The notes under the pieces: model-generated
What the model was told of the DNA's origin: nothing
What the model saw: the letters and a program-made list of their open reading frames with translations, nothing else
Databases searched by the model: none
Translations under genes and position numbers: made by a program
Assembly: GCA_029939875.1 (NCBI GenBank)
Contig: JAOZSC010000058.1
Coordinates: 1-9,040 of the forward strand
DNA: 9,040 nt
Reading direction: 5' to 3'
From: Desulfobacterales bacterium
GTDB lineage: Bacteria > Desulfobacterota > Desulfobacteria > Desulfobacterales > JAFDCJ01
Shown here: positions 1-6,790 of the stretch, piece after piece
Position numbering within the stretch: position 1 is the stretch's first letter
Layout: each line of letters starts with the position of its first letter

Positions 1-238
1 AGCCGCTCCCACGGGGAGTTGTTATGGTAACTTGGACTTTCTGGATAAACGACTTTGATTTTAATGGATTTAACAGACAGAGAGCGGAGATTCCCCACTT
101 CGAAACACTTCGAAATCATGCGGTCCGCTGTTCGGTTGTGCATTTGTCTTGACGGCATCGGGGCTACTGAATTATGAAATGATTTCGCGCTACGTTGCCG
201 GCTGCTGATGTGCAACAAATCCTGAAAGGAGACCACCC
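1..238. other. Non-coding leader upstream of the crotonase gene
   Basis: No convincing gene is visible here. Short open frames touch the left edge on both strands (for example a minus-strand frame from an ATG at 119 leaving the window, and a + frame ending near 150). Neither has a recognisable sequence or a good ribosome binding site. The stretch contains a perfect 10-bp tandem duplication, CACTTCGAAA twice at 96-115, each copy carrying the palindrome TTCGAA, and a small CTCCC/GGGAG hairpin at 6-18. The strongest regulatory candidate is the promoter-like pair listed separately at 149-178. Confidence 0.5.
149..178 (+). promoter_or_regulatory. Candidate sigma-70-like promoter for the crotonase gene
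   Basis: TTGACG at 149-154 is a five-of-six match to the -35 consensus. TATGAA at 173-178 matches four of six -10 positions with an 18-bp spacer. It would place the start of transcription about 50 bp before the ATG at 239. The -10 box is weak, so this is only a candidate. Confidence 0.3.
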
Positions 239-1015
239 ATGGCGTATGAAGAAATTTTGTTTTCCACCGAGGGTTCCATCGCCTACCTGACGCTGAACAA
301 TCCCTCGAAAATCAACGCCCTTTCAAAAAAAATGATTGCCGAAATGATCCAGGTTCTCGGCGAGGTGGCCGTCGATGAAACCATCAAGGTGGTGGTCATT
401 CGCGCCGCCGGCAGCCATTTTTGCGCCGGTCATTACATGGCCGAGATGGTCGATGGGGGTGTCAAGGAGTATAAATTCATTTTTGACCAGTGCACCCGGA
501 TGATGCAGATGATCCATGAAATCCCCCAACCGGTGATCGCCCAGGTTCAGGGTATTGCCACCGCGGCCGGCTGCCAGTTGGCCGCCTGGTGCGACCTGGT
601 GGTGGCCGAAGAAGGGGCCCGCTTTGCCACTCCCGGGGTAAAGATCGGGCTGTTTTGCACCACTCCCATGGTGGCCATTACCCGGGCCATCGGGCGCAAG
701 GCCGCCATGGAAATGCTGCTCACAGGGCGTTTTGTTCCGGCTGCGGAAGCCAGACTGCTGGGTCTTATCAACCGGGTGGTGCCGCTGGAACGGCTGGAGG
801 CAGAAACCACGGAGCTTGCCGGCCAGATCGCCGAGGCCAGCCGGTTTGTCCTGGCCTTCGGCAAGCAGGGATTTTACGCCCAAGTGGACCAGCCGGATAA
901 CAGCGCCCTGCATTATGCCAAACACACCATTACCCTGAACATGGGGGCCGAAGATGCCCGCATCGGTATTGGGGCGTTTTTGAACAAGGAAGAACCCGTC
1001 TGGAAAAACCGATGA
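239..1015 (+). CDS. Enoyl-CoA hydratase/isomerase (crotonase) family protein, ECHDC3-like
   Basis: This 258-residue protein has the full length of a crotonase-fold enzyme, a family that acts on acyl-CoA thioesters in the cytoplasm. Visible landmarks are the N-terminal segment LTLNNPSKINALS (17-29), the CoA/oxyanion-hole region HFCAGHYMAEM (60-70), and AAGCQLAAWCD (109-119) with the second oxyanion glycine region. The segment FATPGVKIGLFC (129-140) and the phrase KAAMEMLLTG follow. The last two blocks resemble the mitochondrial ECHDC3 branch more than classical hydratases. Both catalytic glutamates of rat enoyl-CoA hydratase (E144, E164) appear replaced, by Gln113 and Gly133, so water addition to enoyl-CoA is doubtful; the real reaction is unknown. 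The start is supported by AAAGGAG about 8 bp upstream. The gene stands alone on its strand; a short repeat begins directly after its stop codon. Confidence 0.93.
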   Translation: MAYEEILFSTEGSIAYLTLNNPSKINALSKKMIAEMIQVLGEVAVDETIKVVVIRAAGSHFCAGHYMAEMVDGGVKEYKFIFDQCTRMMQMIHEIPQPVIAQVQGIATAAGCQLAAWCDLVVAEEGARFATPGVKIGLFCTTPMVAITRAIGRKAAMEMLLTGRFVPAAEARLLGLINRVVPLERLEAETTELAGQIAEASRFVLAFGKQGFYAQVDQPDNSALHYAKHTITLNMGAEDARIGIGAFLNKEEPVWKNR

Positions 1016-1056
1016 CTGAAAGGACGAACGTCGAACAAAGAGCGCAAAGAAAATCC
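1016..1056 (+). repeat. Left inverted repeat beside the DUF4160/DUF2442 module
   Basis: The 15 bases 1016-1030 (CTGAAAGGACGAACG) are the exact reverse complement of 1739-1753. The 16 bases 1020-1035 are the exact reverse complement of 1719-1734. Further inside, GCGCAAAGAAAATCC (1042-1056) is an imperfect inverted match to 1641-1656. The nesting order is outer-with-outer and inner-with-inner, as expected for inverted ends around the two small genes. The repeat starts at the base following the crotonase stop codon. Confidence 0.75.
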
Positions 1057-1065
1057 GGATAATGT

Positions 1066-1561
<496 letters not shown>

Positions 1562-1585
1562 TTTTTTTGATTGTCCTTTTTTCAA

Positions 1586-1718
1586 TTGATGCTTTTACTA
1601 AATTTTGTGCATGTTTACAAGATATAAGCTCTTGAAGCTGGGTTTTTTCTTTTGCGCACAGATACCGAACATTCAACCACGCCAAAGCGTGGTTTCTTCA
1701 TCTTTTTTTCATTTAACA
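1586..1718. other. AT-rich leader region of the DUF4160/DUF2442 operon
   Basis: This region has no gene. It must hold the minus-strand promoter of the small operon if that is transcribed independently, but I cannot point to a convincing -35/-10 pair. It contains the inner inverted-repeat match GGTTTTTTCTTTTGCGC at 1641-1656 and the hairpin listed at 1675-1710. Confidence 0.4.
1675..1710 (+). terminator. 8-bp hairpin followed by T-rich tract
   Basis: AACCACGC (1675-1682), a CAAA loop and GCGTGGTT (1687-1694) form a perfect 8-bp stem. It is followed on the + strand by TCTTCATC and seven Ts. It has the shape of a rho-independent terminator reading rightwards, which would block transcripts running antisense through the DUF pair into the SpoIIE gene. 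It could instead be a palindromic operator or a REP-like repeat, because the T tract is separated from the stem by mixed bases. Confidence 0.4.
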
Positions 1719-1768
1719 TTCGACGTTCGTCCTTCCATCGTTCGTCCTTTCAGCGTTCGTCCTTCAAT
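1719..1768 (-). repeat. Three-copy 15-bp tandem repeat at the SpoIIE gene 3' end
   Basis: CGTTCGTCCTT occurs at 1724, 1739 and 1754 with an exact 15-bp period (units end CCAT, TCAG and CAAT). Read on the minus strand the unit is GAAGGACGAACG plus three variable bases. The array includes the last codons (KDER) and TGA stop of the phosphatase gene at 1750-1752. Its second and first units are perfect inverted matches to the sequence after the crotonase stop at 1016-1035. Confidence 0.85.
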
Positions 1769-3168
1769 CGATGCACCGCGATCATGGTGATATCGTCAAA
1801 CTGCGGGGCATTGCCCATGTGCCGATCCAGTTGATTTTTGATTTGTTCAATAAGTCCGGCAGCCGAAGGGGCCGGTTTTTCAAGCAGCGATAAGAAGCGT
1901 TGTTTGGTAAACAGACTGTCGTCGGGCGATAGGGCTTCGGTTACCCCGTCCGTGTAACCGATGAAAGTTTCCCCGGCAGCGATGTGGGTCTGGTTTTTCG
2001 CGAACTTCATTTGTGGCAGCATGCCGACCACCGGTCCGGTCGCCTTCAGTTTTTGCCGTACCCCGGAGCGCTTGATAATTAAAGGCGGTTCATGCCCCCC
2101 GTTGATGTAAGCCAGGCTGCCGCTCTGCAGGTCTAAAATCCCGAAAAAAAGCGTGGCAAACATGCTCTGTTCTTCATGTTCAATGGCAATGTAATCGTTG
2201 GTGAGCGAAACTGCATCCAGCGCACGATTCAGGAAATCACCGGAAGGGGAAATTTCCTTTTCACCGGAGCCGGGCACAGACAGCCCATGCAGGCTGACCT
2301 GGCCAGAGAACACCCGGATGAGGCTGCGAAACAACGCCATGTAAAGCGCTGATCCAATACCCTTATCGCACACATCGGCAATCACAATGCCCAGGCGGTC
2401 TCCCGGCAACATAAAGGCGTCATAGAAATCACCGGATACCTGCCGGGCGGGATAAAAACATGCGGCGATTTGCCATCCTGAAATTTCCGGCAGCTGGGTG
2501 GGCAAAAAATCCAGTTGAATTTTTTTGCCTTTTTCCATTTCCGCGTTAAGAGCCCTGGAATAGGCTTCAACCCGGGTGTAAAGCCGTGCGTTTTCAAGGG
2601 CACTGCCGATCTGCCCCGCAGTTAATTGCATCAAATCGGCTGTTTCCGCTGTGAAGTGCCCTGGCCGGGCATGCAGCAGGGTCAGGATGCCCAGCAGGTC
2701 CTCACCCTGCAGGATCGGAACGGCAAGGGCCGATCCCACGCTGTAAGGTTGGTCGGGAAGATCCAGCCAGCGGTCGTCGTCGTTAGTGTTGGCGATGAGT
2801 CCCACTTTTCGATGATGCCTTACCCAGCCGGCGAGCCCCTTGTCTAAAACGCTGCCGATTATCCTGGAACGCTGGCCCGCGGTGGTATCGGAGCGCGTTA
2901 AAATGCTGTCGGTCACGGCTCCGTTTTCATCGAGCAGAAACAGGCTGCCTTTTTCAGCGCCGGTGAGTTCGGCGGAGATTTTCAGGGTTTTTTGCAAAAT
3001 ATTCGCCAGTACACCCTCGTTGGCGGCAGAGCGCGCCAGGGTCACAAAATTGTCCAACAGCCCGCTCTGGACCTGAAGGGCGGCTTTTTCCCTTTTCAGC
3101 TGCTCAAGCTCCTTGTCAAAATCCTGCATTGCTTTTCCGGTGAACCTCTGAGTTACGGGCTCAGACAT
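1750..3168 (-). CDS. GAF domain-containing SpoIIE-type serine phosphatase (PP2C family)
   Basis: The product is 472 residues. A short coiled-coil-like start (about 14-35, QDFDKELEQLKREKAALQ) is followed by a GAF sensor domain (about 38-195, with GSLFLLD, KGLAGWV and SALAVPIL). A linker helix and a SpoIIE/RsbU-type PP2C phosphatase domain (about 230-468) follow. Metal-binding blocks are all present: SGDFYD (245-250), IADVCDKGIGSALYM (263-277), INGGHEPPL, YTDGVTEA (405-412) and the final FDDITMIAV (457-465). Such proteins dephosphorylate anti-sigma-factor antagonists or related STAS/response targets after ligand sensing; no STAS, kinase or sigma gene is in the window, so the target is unknown. 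No membrane segment is seen. The start at 3168 lacks a strong Shine-Dalgarno; ATG 3129 is an alternative. The gene lies 48 bp after the symporter. The last residues KDER are encoded by a tandem repeat and may not be ancestral. Confidence 0.94.
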   Translation of the reverse strand: MSEPVTQRFTGKAMQDFDKELEQLKREKAALQVQSGLLDNFVTLARSAANEGVLANILQKTLKISAELTGAEKGSLFLLDENGAVTDSILTRSDTTAGQRSRIIGSVLDKGLAGWVRHHRKVGLIANTNDDDRWLDLPDQPYSVGSALAVPILQGEDLLGILTLLHARPGHFTAETADLMQLTAGQIGSALENARLYTRVEAYSRALNAEMEKGKKIQLDFLPTQLPEISGWQIAACFYPARQVSGDFYDAFMLPGDRLGIVIADVCDKGIGSALYMALFRSLIRVFSGQVSLHGLSVPGSGEKEISPSGDFLNRALDAVSLTNDYIAIEHEEQSMFATLFFGILDLQSGSLAYINGGHEPPLIIKRSGVRQKLKATGPVVGMLPQMKFAKNQTHIAAGETFIGYTDGVTEALSPDDSLFTKQRFLSLLEKPAPSAAGLIEQIKNQLDRHMGNAPQFDDITMIAVHRLKDER

Positions 3169-3216
3169 AAAGGTTCAAGGTTGAAATGTATAAATCGCTT
3201 ACTGACGTTATGAACA

Positions 3217-4581
3217 TCAAAACTTCGGCGGCCCCCAAAATTTCAGCAACCGGATCAGACCGAGAGCGGCGATCATAAATGCCAGGAAAACCATCAGAGT
3301 GGTGCCAAGACTCCAGTGCCACCACAGGGGGGCATTGACCAAAACGAGAAAAAAACCGATGGATGGAATTGAAAACACATTCATCAAGGCCAGATCGATG
3401 GCTGCCGGGGTTTTAAACTCCGGATCTGCGATGCGCAGCAGCAGCAGCCCGGTGGATACGGTTCCCGTGACGGTGCCGTAAACTGCCACCGTACGTTCCA
3501 GATTGTATGACCAGATCCTTTTGCCCAGATACACGACCACAAAAGTCGTGACGGCCCCGCTGGCAAGTGACATCACTGAAATGGGCAAAATGTATTGCCA
3601 CACGACGGTCAATTGGATCGCCGTCACTGTGGCGACAATTAAAAAATCCACCGACCATCCGGTTACCCGGCGCTGAATGCCATCATCGATGAGATGCTCG
3701 ATTCCAAGGGCCGCCATAATTCGGCGGATACCCATTGCAATGGCCAGTCCGAAAATAAAGAAAAACCCCCACAGGATTGCCGCCACATCCGCCGGCACAA
3801 TAAACCCGACATACTTGACAAAAAGATAGGCCAGCAGATAGACGAGCCCCACCAGGGCCGTCTGAAACGCCAGGGAATCCACATTGCCGGAATGAAACGG
3901 CAACCGGCCGGCCACCTCTCTTTTTTGGTCCTGGGGTATCAGCCCGGTTGAAAAACCGCGGGGCAAATCCCCGCTCCCATGGCTGGTCAGACCCTTGCGG
4001 ATGCCCCAGTTTACCAGGGGAACCCCCACAAAAAAAGCAAAGAAAAAGCCAACGGCGGCAAAGGTGAGACCGATGGTGGTCGCATGCTCGAAACCGAATC
4101 CCTGCCATACCTTGCCCATTGACAGGGCCTGGCCCGGGCCTTCTTCGAAACCCAGCGGTGCAAAAAAACCAAAGGTCGGAAACAGTTTGATGCCCGCAAA
4201 ACCGAACAGCGCCACAATACCGCCGCCCACAATCGCCTGGAGTGGGAAAACGGCCGACTGGGTCAAGGCCATCCACAATGGCGCTTTAAACGTGTCGGTC
4301 CGTGGTTTCGGATTTTCGCGGCGCTCCCGGTCCGGAGTCAAACCGACGGAAATAAACGAAATATTAAAAAAATGATAGGCAAACGTTTCCAGGTCGGACA
4401 CCGACAACCGGACAGCACCCGTATTCATCAGGATCAGGCCGAGAACACCGCCGATCAGGCAGCCGGGAATCAGAAAGTGCTGGAAAAAGCCAACTTTAGC
4501 CCTCAAAAGAACGCCGATGAGAAGCATAACCCCCAGGCTGCTGAACACGAGCATGGATTCGAATGGAAAGGGAATATTCAT
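3217..4581 (-). CDS. Sodium/glutamate symporter (GltS)-like membrane protein
   Basis: The 454-residue protein has about ten to twelve hydrophobic segments, beginning at residues 9-27 and 37-53 and ending near 425-448. It arranges as two halves separated by a polar cytosolic stretch (about 192-235), as in GltS transporters, which bring glutamate in with Na+. Supporting blocks are LIPGCLIGGVLG (37-48), GFEEGPGQALSMG (144-156), the position of the GltS first-half hairpin, and GTVTGTVSTGLLLLRIADP (369-387), the second-half counterpart. It is somewhat longer than Escherichia coli GltS (about 400). Substrate cannot be told from sequence; other organic anions are possible. AGAGG upstream of the ATG at 4581 supports the start. 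Odd point: residues about 202-208 (GSGDLPR) in the loop are encoded by a perfect GC-rich palindrome like those in nearby intergenic elements. Confidence 0.8.
   Translation of the reverse strand: MNIPFPFESMLVFSSLGVMLLIGVLLRAKVGFFQHFLIPGCLIGGVLGLILMNTGAVRLSVSDLETFAYHFFNISFISVGLTPDRERRENPKPRTDTFKAPLWMALTQSAVFPLQAIVGGGIVALFGFAGIKLFPTFGFFAPLGFEEGPGQALSMGKVWQGFGFEHATTIGLTFAAVGFFFAFFVGVPLVNWGIRKGLTSHGSGDLPRGFSTGLIPQDQKREVAGRLPFHSGNVDSLAFQTALVGLVYLLAYLFVKYVGFIVPADVAAILWGFFFIFGLAIAMGIRRIMAALGIEHLIDDGIQRRVTGWSVDFLIVATVTAIQLTVVWQYILPISVMSLASGAVTTFVVVYLGKRIWSYNLERTVAVYGTVTGTVSTGLLLLRIADPEFKTPAAIDLALMNVFSIPSIGFFLVLVNAPLWWHWSLGTTLMVFLAFMIAALGLIRLLKFWGPPKF
3958..3974. repeat. GCGGGG palindrome inside the symporter gene
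   Basis: GCGGGG (3958-3963), loop CAAAT and CCCCGC (3969-3974) form a perfect 6-bp stem with a 5-base loop, followed by TCCCAT. The intergenic palindrome at 4605-4621 has the identical stem and also a 5-base loop. It lies in the cytosolic loop of the transporter and keeps the frame open. Confidence 0.55.
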
Positions 4582-4600
4582 TTTCGCCTCTTCACCGCGT

Positions 4601-4688
4601 AGTAGCGGGGTTTATCCCCGCCTGGAAGACGCCGATTGGCCGTGAAGGTGATTCAGGACAACAGGGGGAATAAATCCCGTCCCTCTAT
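4601..4688. repeat. Small MITE-like inverted-repeat element
   Basis: The 103-bp gap between the symporter and ferritin-like genes is almost filled by a unit with similar inverted ends. The left end has AGTAGCGGGGTTTATCCCC (from 4601) and inner CCTG. The right end, read in reverse complement from 4688, has ATAGAGGGACGGGATTTATT, then CCCCCTG. The left end is itself a perfect 6-bp palindrome (4605-4621). There is no room for a coding gene. The outer right end overlaps the TAG stop of the ferritin-like gene (4685-4687). It resembles a non-autonomous miniature element or a dispersed palindromic repeat. Confidence 0.55.
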
Positions 4689-5188
4689 AAAGGCCAAAAA
4701 TTGTTATCATTCCAGATTTCCTCGGTCAGCTCCCGATCAATTTCGGCCAGAAATTCCAGGTGCTGCTGCTCCCATTGGGCCAGCCATTCGTAAAGCGCCT
4801 TTTCATTGGGATCCTGAGCCTCGGCGGCCCGGTCCGTATACAGACGAATGGCGTTTTTTTCCATGGACATGGCGGCCGCAATGGCAGCGGCTTCGTAATC
4901 AGCGGCCGATATTTGCGATTTTAGATCCTGGGTCATCACCTTCGAAACAACGCTGGCAGACGCATCGAGGGTGAAATCCCCGGCAGCAAACTGCCCGTTT
5001 TGTCGATAGGCCTTGAACTGGTCAACCAGGATCTGGACATGCTTGACTTCTTCATAGGCCATCAATTCAAAAAACTCCTTGACGGCTTTTGCCGACGCCT
5101 GTTCGGCGATTTTTTGATAAAATGCTCTTCCTCTTTTTTCCAGCAAAATGGCGCTTTTTAAAATTTCCGTGGTCTTGTCGTCACTCAT
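4685..5188 (-). CDS. Rubrerythrin/ferritin-like di-iron protein
   Basis: The product is 167 residues from the ATG at 5188, chosen because AGGAGGAGG lies just upstream; an in-frame ATG at 5230 would place that site inside the gene. Two pairs of helices carry what look like complete ferritin-like carboxylate/histidine ligands: Glu17 (LLEKRGRAFY), EEVKH at 46-50, Glu110 (SMEKNAIRLY) and EQQH at 140-143. This is the rubrerythrin-type four-helix di-iron fold, acting in the cytoplasm in peroxide reduction or iron handling in anaerobes. There is no C-terminal rubredoxin Cys4 domain, so electrons would have to come from a separate carrier; the C-terminus ends in an unusual NDNNFWPL. It sits 79 bp after the hydrolase gene and before the symporter. 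Family membership is secure; peroxidase versus storage role is not decided by the sequence. Confidence 0.92.
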   Translation of the reverse strand: MSDDKTTEILKSAILLEKRGRAFYQKIAEQASAKAVKEFFELMAYEEVKHVQILVDQFKAYRQNGQFAAGDFTLDASASVVSKVMTQDLKSQISAADYEAAAIAAAMSMEKNAIRLYTDRAAEAQDPNEKALYEWLAQWEQQHLEFLAEIDRELTEEIWNDNNFWPL

Positions 5189-5193
5189 GGTAT

Positions 5194-5201
5194 CCTCCTC
5201 C
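5194..5201 (-). promoter_or_regulatory. Strong ribosome binding site for the ferritin-like gene
   Basis: GGAGGAGG on the minus strand lies 5 bases before the ATG at 5188. It decides the start in favour of MSDDK and against the upstream in-frame ATG at 5230. Confidence 0.8.
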
Positions 5202-5267
5202 TGGGTGCTTAGGAATATTTCGCTTTTCATTTCTATGAGCTATCAGCTGAATCCTGGCCTCCCAGCC

Positions 5268-6248
5268 CTATCGTTTCCCGGTTTCATCAAAAATATCCCC
5301 CAGTTTCCGTTCATACCAGTTTTTGAAATTAATACCATCGATAAAGCCGTTGTGTCCGCCGAAATCGTGGATAAACAGGCGGGTTTGATCATTTAGCTGG
5401 AGTTTGTAAAAGTCCTCCACCGGGATGAGCGGATCATCAGCGGCGGTGATAATGGTCGTCGGAAGCGCCAAGTCGCTGATGGCATCATTTAAAAGTGTAT
5501 AGCCGCGGAAATATTCTTCCGCAGAGTCGTAATCGCTGTACTTATCCAGCAGATAAGCGGTCATCTCTCTCATGGACCGCATGGACATCAGCGCACTGAA
5601 GTCGTAAAGTTCGGGAAACAACCGCTGCTTGACGGTCAGCGACTGGCACCATTTTTTAAGAAAATATTTACGGACATAATTAATCTGGTCGGACCGCAGG
5701 GTGGATTTTGCCGGATTCAGTACCGGGCTGATGGCCACCACATGGCGCAGGTTCGCAATGGGGGTTTGAGCCGCCTGGCGTCCGATGCGCAGCACGAAAT
5801 TGCCCCCCAGAGAAAAGCCCACTATAAAAACCGGGTCCTGGTCCGCCTGCTGCGCGACCTGCTGCACGGCCTGGAACACTTCCTCGAGCAGCACGGCGTA
5901 AAACAGACTGGGGTTTAAATGGTGGCTGTTTCCGTGGTCTCTGAAGTTGAGCCTGAAAATATCGTATCCCCGGTGATACAGGCTCTTTCCCGTGCAGAGC
6001 ATATAAGTGGATTCGGCGCTGCCTTCCCAGCCGTGCAGCAGGATAACAAGACCCCTGGGCCGACTGGCTTGTTGGGGCGAATAAAATCCTTGCAGCCTGA
6101 CGCCTCTTGGAGTTGTAAGAATCAGCTGCCGTGCGGCATCGCGCATCGGGTTTTGACCCCAGGCGCGGAAGTGACTGCTGGCCAGAATGGTTTGAATATG
6201 ACCGTTTCGCAGATACCAGGCGGGTCGAAACACATCCTCGCAAGTCAT
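5268..6248 (-). CDS. YheT-like alpha/beta hydrolase
   Basis: The product is 326 residues from the ATG at 6248, about the normal length of the YheT/ABHD1-3-like family. The signature start FRPAWYLRNGHIQTI (7-21) is present. The alpha/beta hydrolase fold follows, with oxyanion region LLHGWEGSAEST (70-81), nucleophile elbow GFSLGGN (Ser146), acid AADDPLIP (Asp271 or Asp272) and GGHNGF (His299). All three catalytic residues are in place. Family members are esterases or lipases of poorly known substrate; no signal peptide is seen, so it is cytoplasmic or membrane-associated. GGAG lies about 10 bases upstream. The longer frame back to 6326 overlaps the preceding gene by 76 bp and has no family-like sequence, so it is rejected. 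The start codon lies only 2 bases after the stop of the small upstream gene, which indicates an operon. Confidence 0.93.
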   Translation of the reverse strand: MTCEDVFRPAWYLRNGHIQTILASSHFRAWGQNPMRDAARQLILTTPRGVRLQGFYSPQQASRPRGLVILLHGWEGSAESTYMLCTGKSLYHRGYDIFRLNFRDHGNSHHLNPSLFYAVLLEEVFQAVQQVAQQADQDPVFIVGFSLGGNFVLRIGRQAAQTPIANLRHVVAISPVLNPAKSTLRSDQINYVRKYFLKKWCQSLTVKQRLFPELYDFSALMSMRSMREMTAYLLDKYSDYDSAEEYFRGYTLLNDAISDLALPTTIITAADDPLIPVEDFYKLQLNDQTRLFIHDFGGHNGFIDGINFKNWYERKLGDIFDETGKR

Positions 6249-6250
6249 CC

Positions 6251-6511
6251 TTAACTTTCTCCATGTTCGGAGCTGACTCCGGTAAGATCTCCAGCAGCCT
6301 GGTAAAACACAAGTTCCCATTGCCACGTGGCGGTGTCGTGCCGGACGATGTAAGTCGCGTCGTCATCGCCCAGCAACTTGAAATAGCGATGATCCGGTGA
6401 TAACCAGCGATCCACCACTTTTATAACCTCCACCCTGTAAGTGGCCATCAACAGGCACCGGGGGGTTTCTTCACCGCGATAGCCGGCATGGCATTCAACG
6501 TTGATTTGCAT
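6251..6511 (-). CDS. Small conserved-looking hypothetical protein
   Basis: The product is 86 residues from the ATG at 6511 (a TTG at 6520 would add three residues; neither has a strong Shine-Dalgarno). I do not recognise a named family. The composition suggests a compact beta-rich cytoplasmic protein, with motif-like stretches HAGYRGEETPR (8-18), VVDRWLSPDHRYFKLLGDDD (32-51) and YIVRHD. These look like a conserved core rather than random coding. There is no signal peptide, membrane helix or cysteine cluster. It is the first gene of the minus-strand run and its stop is 2 bases before the hydrolase start, so the two are translated from one message. Downstream of the core the last 12 or so residues (TGVSSEHGES) look like a flexible tail. 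Confidence 0.75.
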   Translation of the reverse strand: MQINVECHAGYRGEETPRCLLMATYRVEVIKVVDRWLSPDHRYFKLLGDDDATYIVRHDTATWQWELVFYQAAGDLTGVSSEHGES

Positions 6512-6634
6512 GGCAATCAATGACCTATCGGCCAGTTGGCCGTTGTTGGCTGTCCGGTGCCTAAGGAACGAATGACACCTGCTTAAATATCTCGGAGTAA
6601 AATATGAACTGTCGCATGGACGTTCCGAAGCCGT

Positions 6635-6716
6635 CCTGCGGCGGGGACAAACCCCTCCCTTACAAACACGTTTCCTCCCGAATGGTAGAGATGGGGTTGA
6701 TCCCCACCCATCAGGG
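6635..6716. repeat. Second inverted-repeat palindromic element
   Basis: The left end has CCTG, then GGGGACAAACCCC (6643-6655), then CTCCCTTAC. The right end reads GGTAGAG, then TGGGG-TTGAT-CCCCA (6692-6706), then CAGGGC. The right end in reverse complement runs CCTG, GGGGATCAACCCC, CTCTACC and so matches the left end with only a few differences and an inserted base or two. Each end is also a small hairpin. The building block (CCTG, GGGGAtaaACCCC, CTAC) is the same as in the element at 4601-4688, but here the CCTG sides face outwards. Confidence 0.55.
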
Positions 6717-6724
6717 CAGCTGAC

Positions 6725-6790
6725 ACAAATCTTTTTACTTTTTGTTTATTTTACTATATATTTAATTACAAGCATAATATTAATAAACCC
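6725..6790 (+). promoter_or_regulatory. AT-rich probable promoter region of the bactofilin operon
   Basis: The segment has long A/T runs with TATATATT and CATAATATTAATAA (ending near 6785), typical of a -10 region and UP-element-like sequence. No single -35/-10 pair stands out. It directly precedes a good ribosome site, AAGGAG at 6798-6803. Confidence 0.35.

Noticed and set aside
1..119. Minus-strand frame from an ATG at 119 running off the left edge
   Set aside because: About 40 codons with no recognisable sequence and no good ribosome binding site; it could be a real gene start but cannot be supported.
323..925. A 200-residue minus-strand open frame opposite the crotonase gene
   Set aside because: It is antisense to a clearly recognisable crotonase, has low-complexity His/Gly-rich composition and resembles no family.
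1605..1834. Two short + strand frames rich in VRPS or RSSF repeats
   Set aside because: They are translations of the 15-bp tandem repeat and the hairpin, and they overlap the end of the phosphatase gene.
3683..4276. A 197-residue minus-strand frame within the symporter gene
   Set aside because: The other frame encodes a coherent multi-spanning transporter; this one is a shifted shadow of it.
4601..4706. The palindromes considered as a CRISPR array or riboswitch
   Set aside because: There are only a few imperfect palindromic units, no regular spacers, no cas genes and no known aptamer signature.
5680..6366. A 228-residue minus-strand frame overlapping the hydrolase and small gene
   Set aside because: It is out of frame with the hydrolase, whose catalytic Ser, Asp and His are all intact, and it has no family features.
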